A DNA stretch of 64,000 bases from Hyphomonadaceae bacterium TMED5. GTDB lineage: Bacteria; Pseudomonadota; Alphaproteobacteria; Caulobacterales; Hyphomonadaceae. Numbering within the stretch: position 1 is the first letter of the stretch; each line of letters starts with the position of its first letter. The stretch is taken from contig NHBK01000009.1 in assembly GCA_002173095.1 (NCBI GenBank), positions 124,001 to 188,000 on the forward strand. The letters run 5' to 3'. Shown one piece after another: positions 53,282 through 62,872 of the stretch. The position numbers and the translations under genes are program-made. The notes beneath the pieces were generated by a model. The model saw only the letters and a list, made by a program, of their open reading frames with translations. It was not told the DNA's origin and ran no database searches.

Positions 53282-55243
53282 TTACTCCGATGAGAGGGCT
53301 GCGACGGGGTCGAGGCGTGCAGCTTTTCGCGCTGGCAGATAGCCGAAGATGAGGCCTGTCGCGAGCGCAGAGGAAAAGGCGAGGGTGGCGGGCATGCTGG
53401 TGACGTAAACTGTCATCCCCAGCTGCTCCATGATGAAGCAGGCGCCGAGGCCGAAACTGACGCCGACAAGGCCGCCAAGTCCGCCCACTACGAGGGCTTC
53501 CACCACGAACTGGATCATAATGTCAGACCGGCGAGCACCAGTGGCCATTCGGACACCAATCTCACGGGTGCGTTCAGACACGCTGACCAACATGATATTC
53601 ATCACACCAATACCGCCAACAAGCAGAGAAATAGCGGCTACCGAACCCAACAGAATGGAGAAGCTCTCCTGACTGGATTCTACCGATTCAAGCAGTGAAG
53701 CGGTATTGCGCAGCTGGAAGTCTTCCGTGCCGTGTCGGGCGAGCAGAAGCTGTCTGGCTTCTTCCTCTGTCTGGTCGACGCGATCTGTGTCTTCCACTGC
53801 CATGGTGATGTTGGAAAGGTATTCCTGTCCGAAGATGCGCATCATGCCGGTCGTGATCGGGATGAGTGCGATGTCGTCCTCGTCACGACCAAAGCTGTTT
53901 GCGCCTTTTTCTTCCAGAATGCCGGCCACTTCAAAGGGCGCGCCGCCAATGAAAACATATTCGCCAACGGCATCATTTGGTTGGTCGAACAGGTTTCCGG
54001 CAGTCGTCGTGCCCAGCACAACCACGCCCACCCGGTTGGTGACATCCTGTTCGGTGAAGAAGGCACCAGACTGAAGCCCGCGCGTCTGCGCCAGTGGCCA
54101 GTCTTCATTCACGCCTTGAATGGAGGTCCGATAGTCATTACTGCCGACACGCAGCGTCTGATTGCCAGAGCGTGAAGGTACCGAAGCAACGATGTTATCG
54201 AGTTCCGCAAGCGCTTCAGCATCTTCGATTGTCAGGGTCGCAATGGCATCGCCGCGCATACGTGTTCCGGGCGCGCCTGGATTCACGAACAGTAGGTTCG
54301 AGCCCATGGATTCAAACCGGGCCATAACCTCGCGTTGACTGCCCTCACCAATGGCGAGCATAGCGACAACAGCCGATACACCGATCACGACGCCAAGCAG
54401 CGTGAGTGCCGTTCGAAAGAGATTGGCCTGTAGCGAGCGAAAAGCCATTTTCACAGATTCAGCGATCTGCACGAAAACCGATGGCGATTTGCCAGACCGT
54501 TTATAGGTGACTTTCTCGCCCGCGAGCGGGTTGGCGCCATCATCATGGATGATCTTGCCGTCAGAAATTTCGATCACACGTTCTGCGCGCTCGGCCACTT
54601 TCGGATCGTGCGTAATCAGAATGATGGTCCGGCCCTTCAGGTGCATTTCGACCAGCAGGTTGAGAAGCTCGGCACTGGAGCCTGAATCAAGCGCGCCGGT
54701 CGGTTCGTCGGCGAGGATGATTTCAGCGTCATTGATCAGCGCACGGGCCACCGCGACACGTTGTTGCTGACCACCGGAAAGCTGCCCCGGTTTGTGGCCG
54801 CCACGGCCGCCAAGACCGAGCGTTTCGAGCAATTCCTCGGCGCGGTCGCGGCGCTCATCCAGTGACAAGCCTGCATAGATCGCCGGAATTTCGACATTCT
54901 CAGAGGCTGAAATATTGGTCAGCAGGTTATAGCGCTGGAAGATGAAGCCAAAGCTTTCCCGGCGCAGTGTCGCGAGTTCATCATTGTCGAGATCGGCAAC
55001 GTCGCGGCCATTGACCTCATATGAGCCAGAGGTCGGGCGATCGAGACAGCCCAGAATGTTCATCAGTGTAGATTTACCGGAGCCGGACTGGCCGACAATC
55101 GCGATAAACTCGCCCGGATAAACCTTCAGGCTGACGCCATCGAGCGCGCGGACTTCTGCTTCGCCGCTACCATAAATCCGGCGGACATCTTCAAGAGAAA
55201 TGACCGGATCGAGCGTTGTTGTAGTCGTATCCATATCAGTCAC
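53282..55243 (-). CDS. macB: MacB-type ABC transporter (ATPase and FtsX-like permease)
   Basis: 653 residues. N-terminal ABC ATPase: VGQSGSGKSTLMNILGCLD (Walker A), LSGGQQQRVAVARAL, ILADEPTGALDSGSSAELL. Four membrane helices: one at ~280-300 and three at the C terminus (FtsX). A large periplasmic MacB_PCD domain lies between. It exports macrolides, peptides or siderophores together with MacA and TolC. The start is GTG 55243, three bases after macA; ATG 55234 is an alternative. Confidence 0.96.
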   Translation of the reverse strand: MTDMDTTTTTLDPVISLEDVRRIYGSGEAEVRALDGVSLKVYPGEFIAIVGQSGSGKSTLMNILGCLDRPTSGSYEVNGRDVADLDNDELATLRRESFGFIFQRYNLLTNISASENVEIPAIYAGLSLDERRDRAEELLETLGLGGRGGHKPGQLSGGQQQRVAVARALINDAEIILADEPTGALDSGSSAELLNLLVEMHLKGRTIILITHDPKVAERAERVIEISDGKIIHDDGANPLAGEKVTYKRSGKSPSVFVQIAESVKMAFRSLQANLFRTALTLLGVVIGVSAVVAMLAIGEGSQREVMARFESMGSNLLFVNPGAPGTRMRGDAIATLTIEDAEALAELDNIVASVPSRSGNQTLRVGSNDYRTSIQGVNEDWPLAQTRGLQSGAFFTEQDVTNRVGVVVLGTTTAGNLFDQPNDAVGEYVFIGGAPFEVAGILEEKGANSFGRDEDDIALIPITTGMMRIFGQEYLSNITMAVEDTDRVDQTEEEARQLLLARHGTEDFQLRNTASLLESVESSQESFSILLGSVAAISLLVGGIGVMNIMLVSVSERTREIGVRMATGARRSDIMIQFVVEALVVGGLGGLVGVSFGLGACFIMEQLGMTVYVTSMPATLAFSSALATGLIFGYLPARKAARLDPVAALSSE

Positions 55244-55246
55244 CGC

Positions 55247-56536
55247 TTAGCGTGGGCCAAAGCCGCCCGGAGGAGGGCCTGGTGGACGGTCGCCGTTTCC
55301 GCGATTGGATGGCGGTGCGATAGAGGCAGCCGTTGCGCCGCCCGTGACGACGGTTTGCCCTTCGCTCAGGCCAAACAGGATCTCCGCTTGGGTGCGGGTC
55401 TGAAGGCCAACGAGAACAGGCTGTGGGCGAATGGTGCCATCAGCTTCCATGACCAGAACCATGTCGCGCGTTGCATCAGGGTTTTCTTCCAGCGCAGCGG
55501 CAAAGGCAGGTGGTGGGCCACGGCGGGCGGCTTCAGCATTCGCTGCAACATCTTCTGGCAGATCGCGCATTGGTGCGCGGCCCTGAAGGGCAGCAATAGG
55601 CACGAGGAGTGCGTTTTCGGCCTGACCTGTCAGGAAGAAAACCTGCGTCGTCATGTCGGTACGCAGAAGGCCGTCCGGATTATCAACGTCCAGAATGGCT
55701 TTGTAGAGCACAACGTCGTTGACCACTTCCGGCGTTGGCAGCACGCGGCTGACAAAAGATTCCCAGCGCGTGTTGGAATCGCCGAGTGTCGTGAAATAGG
55801 CCGGTTGACCCGTATAGACGCTTAAGACGTCTGCTTCAGACACATCGGTTTCGACCGTCATGTCTGTCAGGTCTGCGATAGACAGAATGGTTGGCGCTGT
55901 CTGATTAGCGTTCAGAGTCTGGCCTTCAGAGGCATCAACCGAAACCACAGTGCCGCTGATTGGCGCGTAAATGCGCGTATATTCAAGCTCGGCAAGGTCG
56001 GCCTGCAGACTGGAGTTTTGTTGAGCGATCTGCGCATCAATGCTTTCAAGCTGAGCTTCCTCGACGGCCAGATTGGCCTGAGCGCTCTCATAGTCGGCGC
56101 GAGAAATTGCGTCGGCTTCAAACAACAGCTCCGCGCGATTTGCTTCAGAACGGGCCAGATCAAGACTTGCTTCCTGTTGTCTGCGAGAGGCATTCAGGCT
56201 GCGTAGCTGAGCGCGTTGGGATTCCACACTGGTTTCAGCGATCGTCGCATCAATCTGGGCGAGCAGCTGACCTTCTTCGACAAGGTCACCTTCTTCGACG
56301 AGCAATTCTTCCAGCAGACCGGATACCTGCGCGCCGACTTCAACCGTTTCGTCCGGCTGAACTGTGCCCGCAGAGGAAATCGAGATTTCCAGATCTCCGC
56401 GTGTGACGTTGGCTGTCTCATATACTGTGCTTTCAGATGCACTCATGGATGAGTAGGCATACCACCCGCCAGCGGCGATGATTGTAGCAACGGGAAGAAT
56501 TACGAGCCACGGTAATCCGCCTTTTTTCCTGGCCAT
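55247..56536 (-). CDS. macA: MacA-type periplasmic adaptor (HlyD/RND family)
   Basis: 429 residues. N-terminal membrane helix (~12-30), then a lipoyl/barrel-sandwich (VEVGAQVSGLLEELLVEEGDLVEEGQLLAQID), a long coiled-coil hairpin (~80-160) and a C-terminal beta-barrel. Residues ~335-429 end in a Pro/Gly-rich tail (PPGPPPGGFGPR). It links MacB to the outer-membrane channel. ATG 56536 is favoured over the GTG four codons earlier. Confidence 0.95.
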   Translation of the reverse strand: MARKKGGLPWLVILPVATIIAAGGWYAYSSMSASESTVYETANVTRGDLEISISSAGTVQPDETVEVGAQVSGLLEELLVEEGDLVEEGQLLAQIDATIAETSVESQRAQLRSLNASRRQQEASLDLARSEANRAELLFEADAISRADYESAQANLAVEEAQLESIDAQIAQQNSSLQADLAELEYTRIYAPISGTVVSVDASEGQTLNANQTAPTILSIADLTDMTVETDVSEADVLSVYTGQPAYFTTLGDSNTRWESFVSRVLPTPEVVNDVVLYKAILDVDNPDGLLRTDMTTQVFFLTGQAENALLVPIAALQGRAPMRDLPEDVAANAEAARRGPPPAFAAALEENPDATRDMVLVMEADGTIRPQPVLVGLQTRTQAEILFGLSEGQTVVTGGATAASIAPPSNRGNGDRPPGPPPGGFGPR

Positions 56537-56626
56537 TGAATTTCTCACTTACTAGTTAGAACGATTATTCTACTAACGATGGCCAAGACGTAATCCGTCG
56601 CGTGTGAACTTCACTTGAACGTGATA

Positions 56627-57850
56627 TTAGCAGTTGGTCCCCGCCGCATGAGCCGATGCCCATGCCCATTGGAAGTTATATCCGCCCAGCCAGCCGGTCA
56701 CATCAACGACTTCGCCAATGAAGTAGAGGCCGGGGCAGAGTTTGCTTTCCATAGTCTTGGATGACAGCTCATCGGTATTGACGCCGCCGACTGTGACTTC
56801 GGCGGTGCGATAGCCTTCTGTCGCGGTGGGCGTGATCTCATGCCGGGCCAGACGCGAGGCCATGATCTCAATGTCCTTATTTGACAATTCACTCATGCGC
56901 TTTGAAAGGCCGGTTTCATTCAGAATGTCATCGGCCAGCCGCGCCGGGAAGAGACCCGTTAGCCAGTCTTTCATGCCCTGCCGCGGTGAAGCCTGACGGG
57001 CATCGCTCAGCGTATCGCGAACATTCTTGCCAGGTGCGTAATTGATCGAAATGCTCTCGCCGGGCTGCCAATAGCTTGAGGCCTGAAGCACGGCGGGGCC
57101 TGATAGCCCACGATGGGTGAAGAGCATGGCTTCATGAAATTCGGTTTTGTCGGCGGTGCGGATATCCACCGGCGTTGCGACACCGGAAAGGCCAGCGAAA
57201 CGTTCGAGCAACGCGCCTGAAAAGGTGAAAGGCACAAGGCCGGGCCGGGTTTCTACAATGGAGTGACCGAACTGACGGGCGATATCATAGCCAAACCCTG
57301 TCGCCCCGATTTTAGGAATGGATAGTCCGCCGGTTGCGATGATCAGTGCTTGGGTCTGTATCTCACCTCGTGAGGTCGCAATCCGGAACTGATCATCTGG
57401 TTTGGTGATTTCGTTGATCTGCGTGTCGAGGAAAAGCTGGCCGCCTGCGGCTTCGAAATCATCGAGCAGGAATTTGATAATCGCAGGCGATTTCTGATCG
57501 CAGAAGAGCTGGCCCAGTGTTTTCTCATGCCAGGTCAGGCCATGTGCCGACATGCGTTCGATGAAATCCCATGGAGTGAAGCGTGCGAGCGCTGACTTCG
57601 CAAAATGCCTGTTGCTGGACAGAAACCGCGAGGCGTGGGTTTCCAGATTGGTGAAATTGCACCTGCCGCCACCTGAAATCCGGATTTTCTCAGCCGGTTT
57701 TCCTGAATGGTCTAGCAGTACAACGCGTTTGCCGCGACGGCCCGCTTCAATACCCGCGAATAGTCCAGCAGCGCCGGCACCAATAATCACCAGATCAGTG
57801 GAGGCTTCAAACGGCCCTAATTTGCCTGAATTCGACCTAATTACAGACAT
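56627..57850 (-). CDS. HI0933/YhiN-family FAD-dependent oxidoreductase
   Basis: 407 residues. DLVIIGAGAAGLFAGIEAGRRGKRVVLLDHSGKPAEKIRISGGGRCNFTN is the diagnostic N-terminal flavin region of the BaiN/HI0933 family. The C-terminal region has GGVNTDELSSKTMESKLCPGLYFIGEVVDVTGWLGGYNFQWAWASAHAAG. The cellular role is not settled. Divergent from the alpha-2-macroglobulin gene. Start at 57850; a TTG seven codons earlier is possible. Confidence 0.94.
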   Translation of the reverse strand: MSVIRSNSGKLGPFEASTDLVIIGAGAAGLFAGIEAGRRGKRVVLLDHSGKPAEKIRISGGGRCNFTNLETHASRFLSSNRHFAKSALARFTPWDFIERMSAHGLTWHEKTLGQLFCDQKSPAIIKFLLDDFEAAGGQLFLDTQINEITKPDDQFRIATSRGEIQTQALIIATGGLSIPKIGATGFGYDIARQFGHSIVETRPGLVPFTFSGALLERFAGLSGVATPVDIRTADKTEFHEAMLFTHRGLSGPAVLQASSYWQPGESISINYAPGKNVRDTLSDARQASPRQGMKDWLTGLFPARLADDILNETGLSKRMSELSNKDIEIMASRLARHEITPTATEGYRTAEVTVGGVNTDELSSKTMESKLCPGLYFIGEVVDVTGWLGGYNFQWAWASAHAAGTNC

Positions 57851-57919
57851 GTCACAGGAATTTGATGACAAAGCGGCATCATTATTTCAAAAAGGTCCGG
57901 TGCTGGAGGAGGGAAACGC

Positions 57920-60900
57920 ATGCGGTACTGGCAGGGATTCATAGTTGCTTTAATAGCAATACTCGTAATCGTTCTGATCCAAAACAGTTTATCTGGGGAT
58001 CAGACCAGTCCGCAGTCAGAAACTCAAAGTCTTCTAAGTTCCTCTGGTAGCGAAGCCAGCTCCGGCTCTTCGGGTGCAAGGGATGCGCAGTCGCTGCGCC
58101 GTATTGAAGAGCGCGACCGCCTGCGTCAGGAGGCTTCGGCGGCGAATGAACAGGATTTCGGCTTTCTGCGCTATCGTGCGGACACATCGGGCGCCGCACC
58201 GCTCGCTTGTCTCGCTTTTTCTGCGCCGCTTAACCCGGAAACCGATTACTCCACCTATGTGGAAGTCAGCCCCGCTACCGCACTCAGCTATTCTGCCAAT
58301 GGACAGGACCTTTGCATTGGTGGCCTGACCTTCGCTGATAGCCGTGAACTGACGCTGCGCGAAGGCTTTCCAGCGCAGGATGGCCGCGTTCTGGAAGAGA
58401 GCGAAACCATGACTGTCGATTTCACGGATCGACCGCCATATGTTGGCTTTTCTGGCAGTGGGGTGATCCTGCCACGTCTTGATGCCGATGGTCTGCCAAT
58501 CGAAACCGTCAATGTGGACAAAGTCCTGATTGAAGTGACGCGCGTGAATGACCGTGCGCTGGCGTTCAAATCCGTGATGGAAGGGTATACCCGCTCTCAG
58601 GGCGGCTATGGTTATCTCTATGGCGAGGAAAATCCGCGCGATGTTGAGACCGAAATCTGGTCAGGCGAAATGGATATTGAGGCGCAGCAGAATGCGCCTG
58701 TTGTCAGCGTATTTCCGCTTGCCGAGGCCATCGGTGAGATGGAGCCTGGCGCATATTTTGTGACCATCACGGATGCGCGTGAAAATCTGGGGCGCGAAGG
58801 CCCGCCGGCGCAGGCCCGACGCTGGATTATTATGACCGACCTCGCGCTATCCAGCTATTGGGGCGAAACCGGCCTCGATGTCGTGGTGCGTTCTCTTCAA
58901 ACGGCCCGTCAGGTTGGCAATGTCACGCTTCAGCTTGTTGCTGAAAGCAATGAAGTGCTCGCAGAAGCCACGACAGATGGCACCCGTGCGGTGCATTTTG
59001 ACCGGGCGCTTCTGAACGGGTCAGGCAATATGCGTCCGCGCATGCTTGCAGCCTTTGGTCCGCAGGGTGATTTTGCCATGCTGGATCTCAACCGTGCACC
59101 GATTGATCTCTCATCTGAGGGGATTGGCGGACGTACGCCGAATTATCCGGTTGATGGCTTCGTCTATACTGAGCGTGGGATTTATCGTCCGGGTGAAACC
59201 ATTCATGCCGCCGCCATGCTCCGCGATGATGCCGGGCGCGCTGTTACAGGGCGTCACGGCCGGTTCATTGTGTATCGACCAAACGGTATGGAAGCGACGC
59301 GTCTTGCCTTTACCGAAACACAGCTTGGCGGCGTGACCTTTGACTATGATCTACCGCGTACAGCATCGCGCGGACAATGGCGTGTCGTCGTAGAAGTCGA
59401 CGGTATCGGCGAAGTCGGCTCGACCCGCGTCTCCGTTGAGGATTTTGTGCCTCAGCGTATCCGCGTGGATGTTGAGGCCGATACCGACACGCCTCTGCGT
59501 CGCGGAGATGCCCGCGAAGTCGATGTGAGTGCCGATTTCCTTTATGGCGCGCCGGGCGCTGGCCTTGTCGTTCAGGCTGAAGCGCGCCTCGAAAGCGATC
59601 CGTCTCCGTTTGATGATTTTGAAGACTATCGCTTCGGTATTCATGACGAAGTGTTCCGTCAGGAAATTATAGAATTTCCGGAACAAATGACCGATGGCGC
59701 AGGGCGCGCAACACTTGCGCTGGACCCGGAAAGCCGGGGCGTAGGCGCGGATATGCCGCTTCGTCTGCGTACGGTTGTCAGCGTGCTGGAGCCGGGTGGC
59801 CGAGCTGTCAGTGACAGCGTGATTATTCCGTATCGCCCGCGTACCTCATATCTGGGTGTGCGCCCGGATTTTGAATACAGCCCATCCCGGAACGAAGCGT
59901 TCTCTTTCGATATTGCCTCAGTCAGCCCGGAAGGTGAGGCGCTGGCGGCAAATGTCGGCTGGCGTCTGATCCAGGTCTATTACACTTATGACTGGTATCG
60001 CGAAGGTGAGGCATGGCGCTGGCGCCGGTCCCGCGTTGTGCGCGAGGTCAATCAGGGCGTTCTGGACATTGGCGCGGGTGAAACGGGCGAGGTCTCGATC
60101 GACCCGCTGGAAGAGTATGGCGATTACCGGATGATCGTCACCGATCGCGATACCAATGAGGAAACCAGCTACCAGTTCTGGGTCGGCTGGGGTGGCCGCG
60201 CGAGCGATGGCGTTGAAGCGCCAGACCGTGTGCGCTTGTCTGTCTCTGAGGATGCACCGACGGAAGGTGAACGCGCGGAACTCACGCTTCTGCCACCTTA
60301 TGCAGGCGAGGCTCAGATTGTCGTTGCGACCGATCACGTTCTGTCTGTCAGCTATATGAGTGTTACCGAGGCGGGCGCTGAAATCTCACTGCCTGTAACG
60401 GCTAAATGGGGCGAGGGCGCATATGTGATGGTGTCTGTTTTCTCTGAACGCGATGCCATTACACAGCCAAGACCGCGCCGCGCAGTAGGCGTGTCCTATG
60501 TGCCGGTGAATACAGAAAGCCGTACATTCGATGTGAGCTTCGATGTGCCTGATCTAGTCCGTCCGCGTACAGAGCAGACCATTGGTGTGACGCTGGAAAA
60601 CGGTCCACGTGAGCCGATCTTCATGACGGTCGCGGCTGTCGATGAAGGCATTCTTCAGCTCACGCGCTTCCAGACGCCTGACCCTGCAGATTGGTATTTC
60701 GGAAAGATGGCGCTGGGCGTCGATATCTATGATGATTATGGCCGCCTGCTTGACCCGAATATGGCTGCGCCGGGCGAAATTCGTTCCGGTGGTGACCAGC
60801 TCGGCGGCGAAGGTCTGACGGTCGTTCCGACCCGCACAGTCGCGCTCTGGTCGGGCATGGTGGATGTAGGTCGCAATGGTCGCGGTGAAGTCACTTTTGA

Positions 60901-62872
60901 TGTGCCGGACTTTAACGGCGAGCTGCGCCTCATGGCCGTGGCCTGGTCTGCCAATGGTGTCGGGTCTGGTGATCAGGCGTTGACGGTTCGTGATGAAGTG
61001 CCGGTTGAGCTTTCCTTGCCGCGCTTCCTCGCGCCGGGCGATGAAGCTGTTGGAACGGCGAGCATAGATAATGTGGAGCTTGTCGCAGGCGAGTTTGATG
61101 CATTGCTACGCTCATCTGGCCCAGTCAGCTTTGCTGATGAGGGGTTTTCCGCCAGCCTTGAAGAAGGTCAGCGCTTCGACCAGCCGGTTGATCTGAGCGC
61201 CGGCGAGGAAGGCGTTTCAACGCTGTCTATCGCCGTCGAAGGCCCGGAGAACTTCTCCGTGGAACGCAGCTATCAAATTCAGACACGCTCGGCCTTCCTT
61301 CCGGAAACGCGTATCACACGCACGCTGATTGGTGCGGGCGATGCCTATTCCATTCCGGATGAGATGCTGGCTGGTTTTGTGCCGGGCTCTGAGGAAACGA
61401 TTGTGTCCTTCTCGGCTCTGCCAATTGATGCCGCTGCGCTTTATGCTTCGCTGTCGCGTTATCCTTATGCGTGTACAGAGCAGATCACGTCACGCGCTCT
61501 GCCGCTGCTCTATTCCGAACAGCTCGCTACGCTTGCTGGTACGCGGGATAATGGCGCGCAGGGACGTGCGCGTCAGGCCGTTCAGGAGGCGGTGAATTCG
61601 CTTCTCAACCGTCAAAGCCCTGATGGTTCGATTGGCCTCTGGCGTGAAGGTGATCGCAATGCCTCGCCGTGGCTTGGCGCTTACGCGACAGACTTCCTGC
61701 TGCGTGCACGCGAAGCGGGGTATGTTGTACCGAGCGAAGCCCTTGAGCGTGCGCTTGGAACGTTGGCGAATGTATCTCAGGGCGAAGCGTGGCGTGTTTA
61801 CGGCTATGATACGGATGTCTGGGAAAGCCGGTGGCATTCAGATACTGAAGATCGCCTGATGCGTCGGTCCGCACCGTTTGCGCTCTATGTTCTGGCCAAG
61901 GCGGGTGAGGCTGATATCTCTCGTGTCCGCTACATGCATGACCGTGAACTCAGCCACATCGAATCTCCGCTTGCGCGGGCGCAGCTGGGTGCCGCGCTCG
62001 CTATTCTGGGGGACCGTTCGCGTGCGACGTCAGCCTTTGAGGCTGCGGTGGACGTGCTCGGCTATGAGAATAATGGCGACTATTATCAGACTTCGTTGCG
62101 TGATCTGGCGGGTATTCTTTCGCTCGCAGCCGAGGTGAATATGACTGATGTCGTTGAGCAGATGTCAGAGCGTCTGGGCGATGATATTCGCGATGCGAAC
62201 CGTCTCACCACACAGGAAAAAGCCTTCCTTCTGCTCGCGCTGGAAGCCATGACACAGGGTGAGGCTACGCCGCTTATCGAGACCGATATTGACGGTTCTG
62301 CGGGCCGTTATGTCATCGGCACTGTTGAGGAAGCGTCTGAGGCGAGCTTCACCAACACGGCCGAAGCGCCTGTCTGGCAGACGACCTATGTGCGCGGCGC
62401 GCCAGTTGAGGCTCCGCCAGCATCGTCTTCTGATTTCACCATCAATAAGCGTCTTTACTCCATGCAGGGTCGACGTCCGGATCTTGGTTCCGTTCAACGG
62501 GGCGACAGGCTGGTCATTGCTCTGACGCTCTTGCCTGAACAGCGCCGGACTAATCCGATGATTGTGGAAGACTTACTGCCTGCGGGCTTTGAGATTGAGG
62601 CTATTCTGCAGCCAAGTGACGGGGTGAGCGAAGACGGTGCCTTCAGCTGGATCGGCGATATCGCAGCACCGAAAATCGCTGAAGCGCGTGATGACCGGTT
62701 CGTTGCGGCGATCGACGTGCGCGAAGATGCTGTTCAGCTTGCCTATGTGGTGCGCGCCGTCACTCCGGGCGAGTTCACCTTCCCGGGCGCCGTGACCGAA
62801 GACATGTATCGGCCGGACGTTTTTGCGCGCTCTCAATCGCAGACTGTGACGATTATCGGTGATGAAGGCTAA
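57920..62872 (+). CDS. Bacterial alpha-2-macroglobulin with thioester, membrane-anchored
   Basis: 1650 residues. An N-terminal hydrophobic helix (~6-22) is followed by a Ser-rich linker; no lipobox Cys is present. A chain of MG beta-sandwich domains follows (PVDGFVYTERGIYRPGETIHAAAMLR and VPTRTVALWSGMVDVGRNGRGEVTFDVPDFNGELRLMAVAWS are family marks). Thioester motif YPYACTEQ has C1185 and Q1188, in the alpha-alpha toroid (LWREGDRNASPWLGAYATDFLLRAREAGY). It traps attacking proteases in the periplasm. pbpC starts inside its last 11 bases, the known A2M-PBP1C partnership. Confidence 0.96.
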   Translation: MRYWQGFIVALIAILVIVLIQNSLSGDQTSPQSETQSLLSSSGSEASSGSSGARDAQSLRRIEERDRLRQEASAANEQDFGFLRYRADTSGAAPLACLAFSAPLNPETDYSTYVEVSPATALSYSANGQDLCIGGLTFADSRELTLREGFPAQDGRVLEESETMTVDFTDRPPYVGFSGSGVILPRLDADGLPIETVNVDKVLIEVTRVNDRALAFKSVMEGYTRSQGGYGYLYGEENPRDVETEIWSGEMDIEAQQNAPVVSVFPLAEAIGEMEPGAYFVTITDARENLGREGPPAQARRWIIMTDLALSSYWGETGLDVVVRSLQTARQVGNVTLQLVAESNEVLAEATTDGTRAVHFDRALLNGSGNMRPRMLAAFGPQGDFAMLDLNRAPIDLSSEGIGGRTPNYPVDGFVYTERGIYRPGETIHAAAMLRDDAGRAVTGRHGRFIVYRPNGMEATRLAFTETQLGGVTFDYDLPRTASRGQWRVVVEVDGIGEVGSTRVSVEDFVPQRIRVDVEADTDTPLRRGDAREVDVSADFLYGAPGAGLVVQAEARLESDPSPFDDFEDYRFGIHDEVFRQEIIEFPEQMTDGAGRATLALDPESRGVGADMPLRLRTVVSVLEPGGRAVSDSVIIPYRPRTSYLGVRPDFEYSPSRNEAFSFDIASVSPEGEALAANVGWRLIQVYYTYDWYREGEAWRWRRSRVVREVNQGVLDIGAGETGEVSIDPLEEYGDYRMIVTDRDTNEETSYQFWVGWGGRASDGVEAPDRVRLSVSEDAPTEGERAELTLLPPYAGEAQIVVATDHVLSVSYMSVTEAGAEISLPVTAKWGEGAYVMVSVFSERDAITQPRPRRAVGVSYVPVNTESRTFDVSFDVPDLVRPRTEQTIGVTLENGPREPIFMTVAAVDEGILQLTRFQTPDPADWYFGKMALGVDIYDDYGRLLDPNMAAPGEIRSGGDQLGGEGLTVVPTRTVALWSGMVDVGRNGRGEVTFDVPDFNGELRLMAVAWSANGVGSGDQALTVRDEVPVELSLPRFLAPGDEAVGTASIDNVELVAGEFDALLRSSGPVSFADEGFSASLEEGQRFDQPVDLSAGEEGVSTLSIAVEGPENFSVERSYQIQTRSAFLPETRITRTLIGAGDAYSIPDEMLAGFVPGSEETIVSFSALPIDAAALYASLSRYPYACTEQITSRALPLLYSEQLATLAGTRDNGAQGRARQAVQEAVNSLLNRQSPDGSIGLWREGDRNASPWLGAYATDFLLRAREAGYVVPSEALERALGTLANVSQGEAWRVYGYDTDVWESRWHSDTEDRLMRRSAPFALYVLAKAGEADISRVRYMHDRELSHIESPLARAQLGAALAILGDRSRATSAFEAAVDVLGYENNGDYYQTSLRDLAGILSLAAEVNMTDVVEQMSERLGDDIRDANRLTTQEKAFLLLALEAMTQGEATPLIETDIDGSAGRYVIGTVEEASEASFTNTAEAPVWQTTYVRGAPVEAPPASSSDFTINKRLYSMQGRRPDLGSVQRGDRLVIALTLLPEQRRTNPMIVEDLLPAGFEIEAILQPSDGVSEDGAFSWIGDIAAPKIAEARDDRFVAAIDVREDAVQLAYVVRAVTPGEFTFPGAVTEDMYRPDVFARSQSQTVTIIGDEG

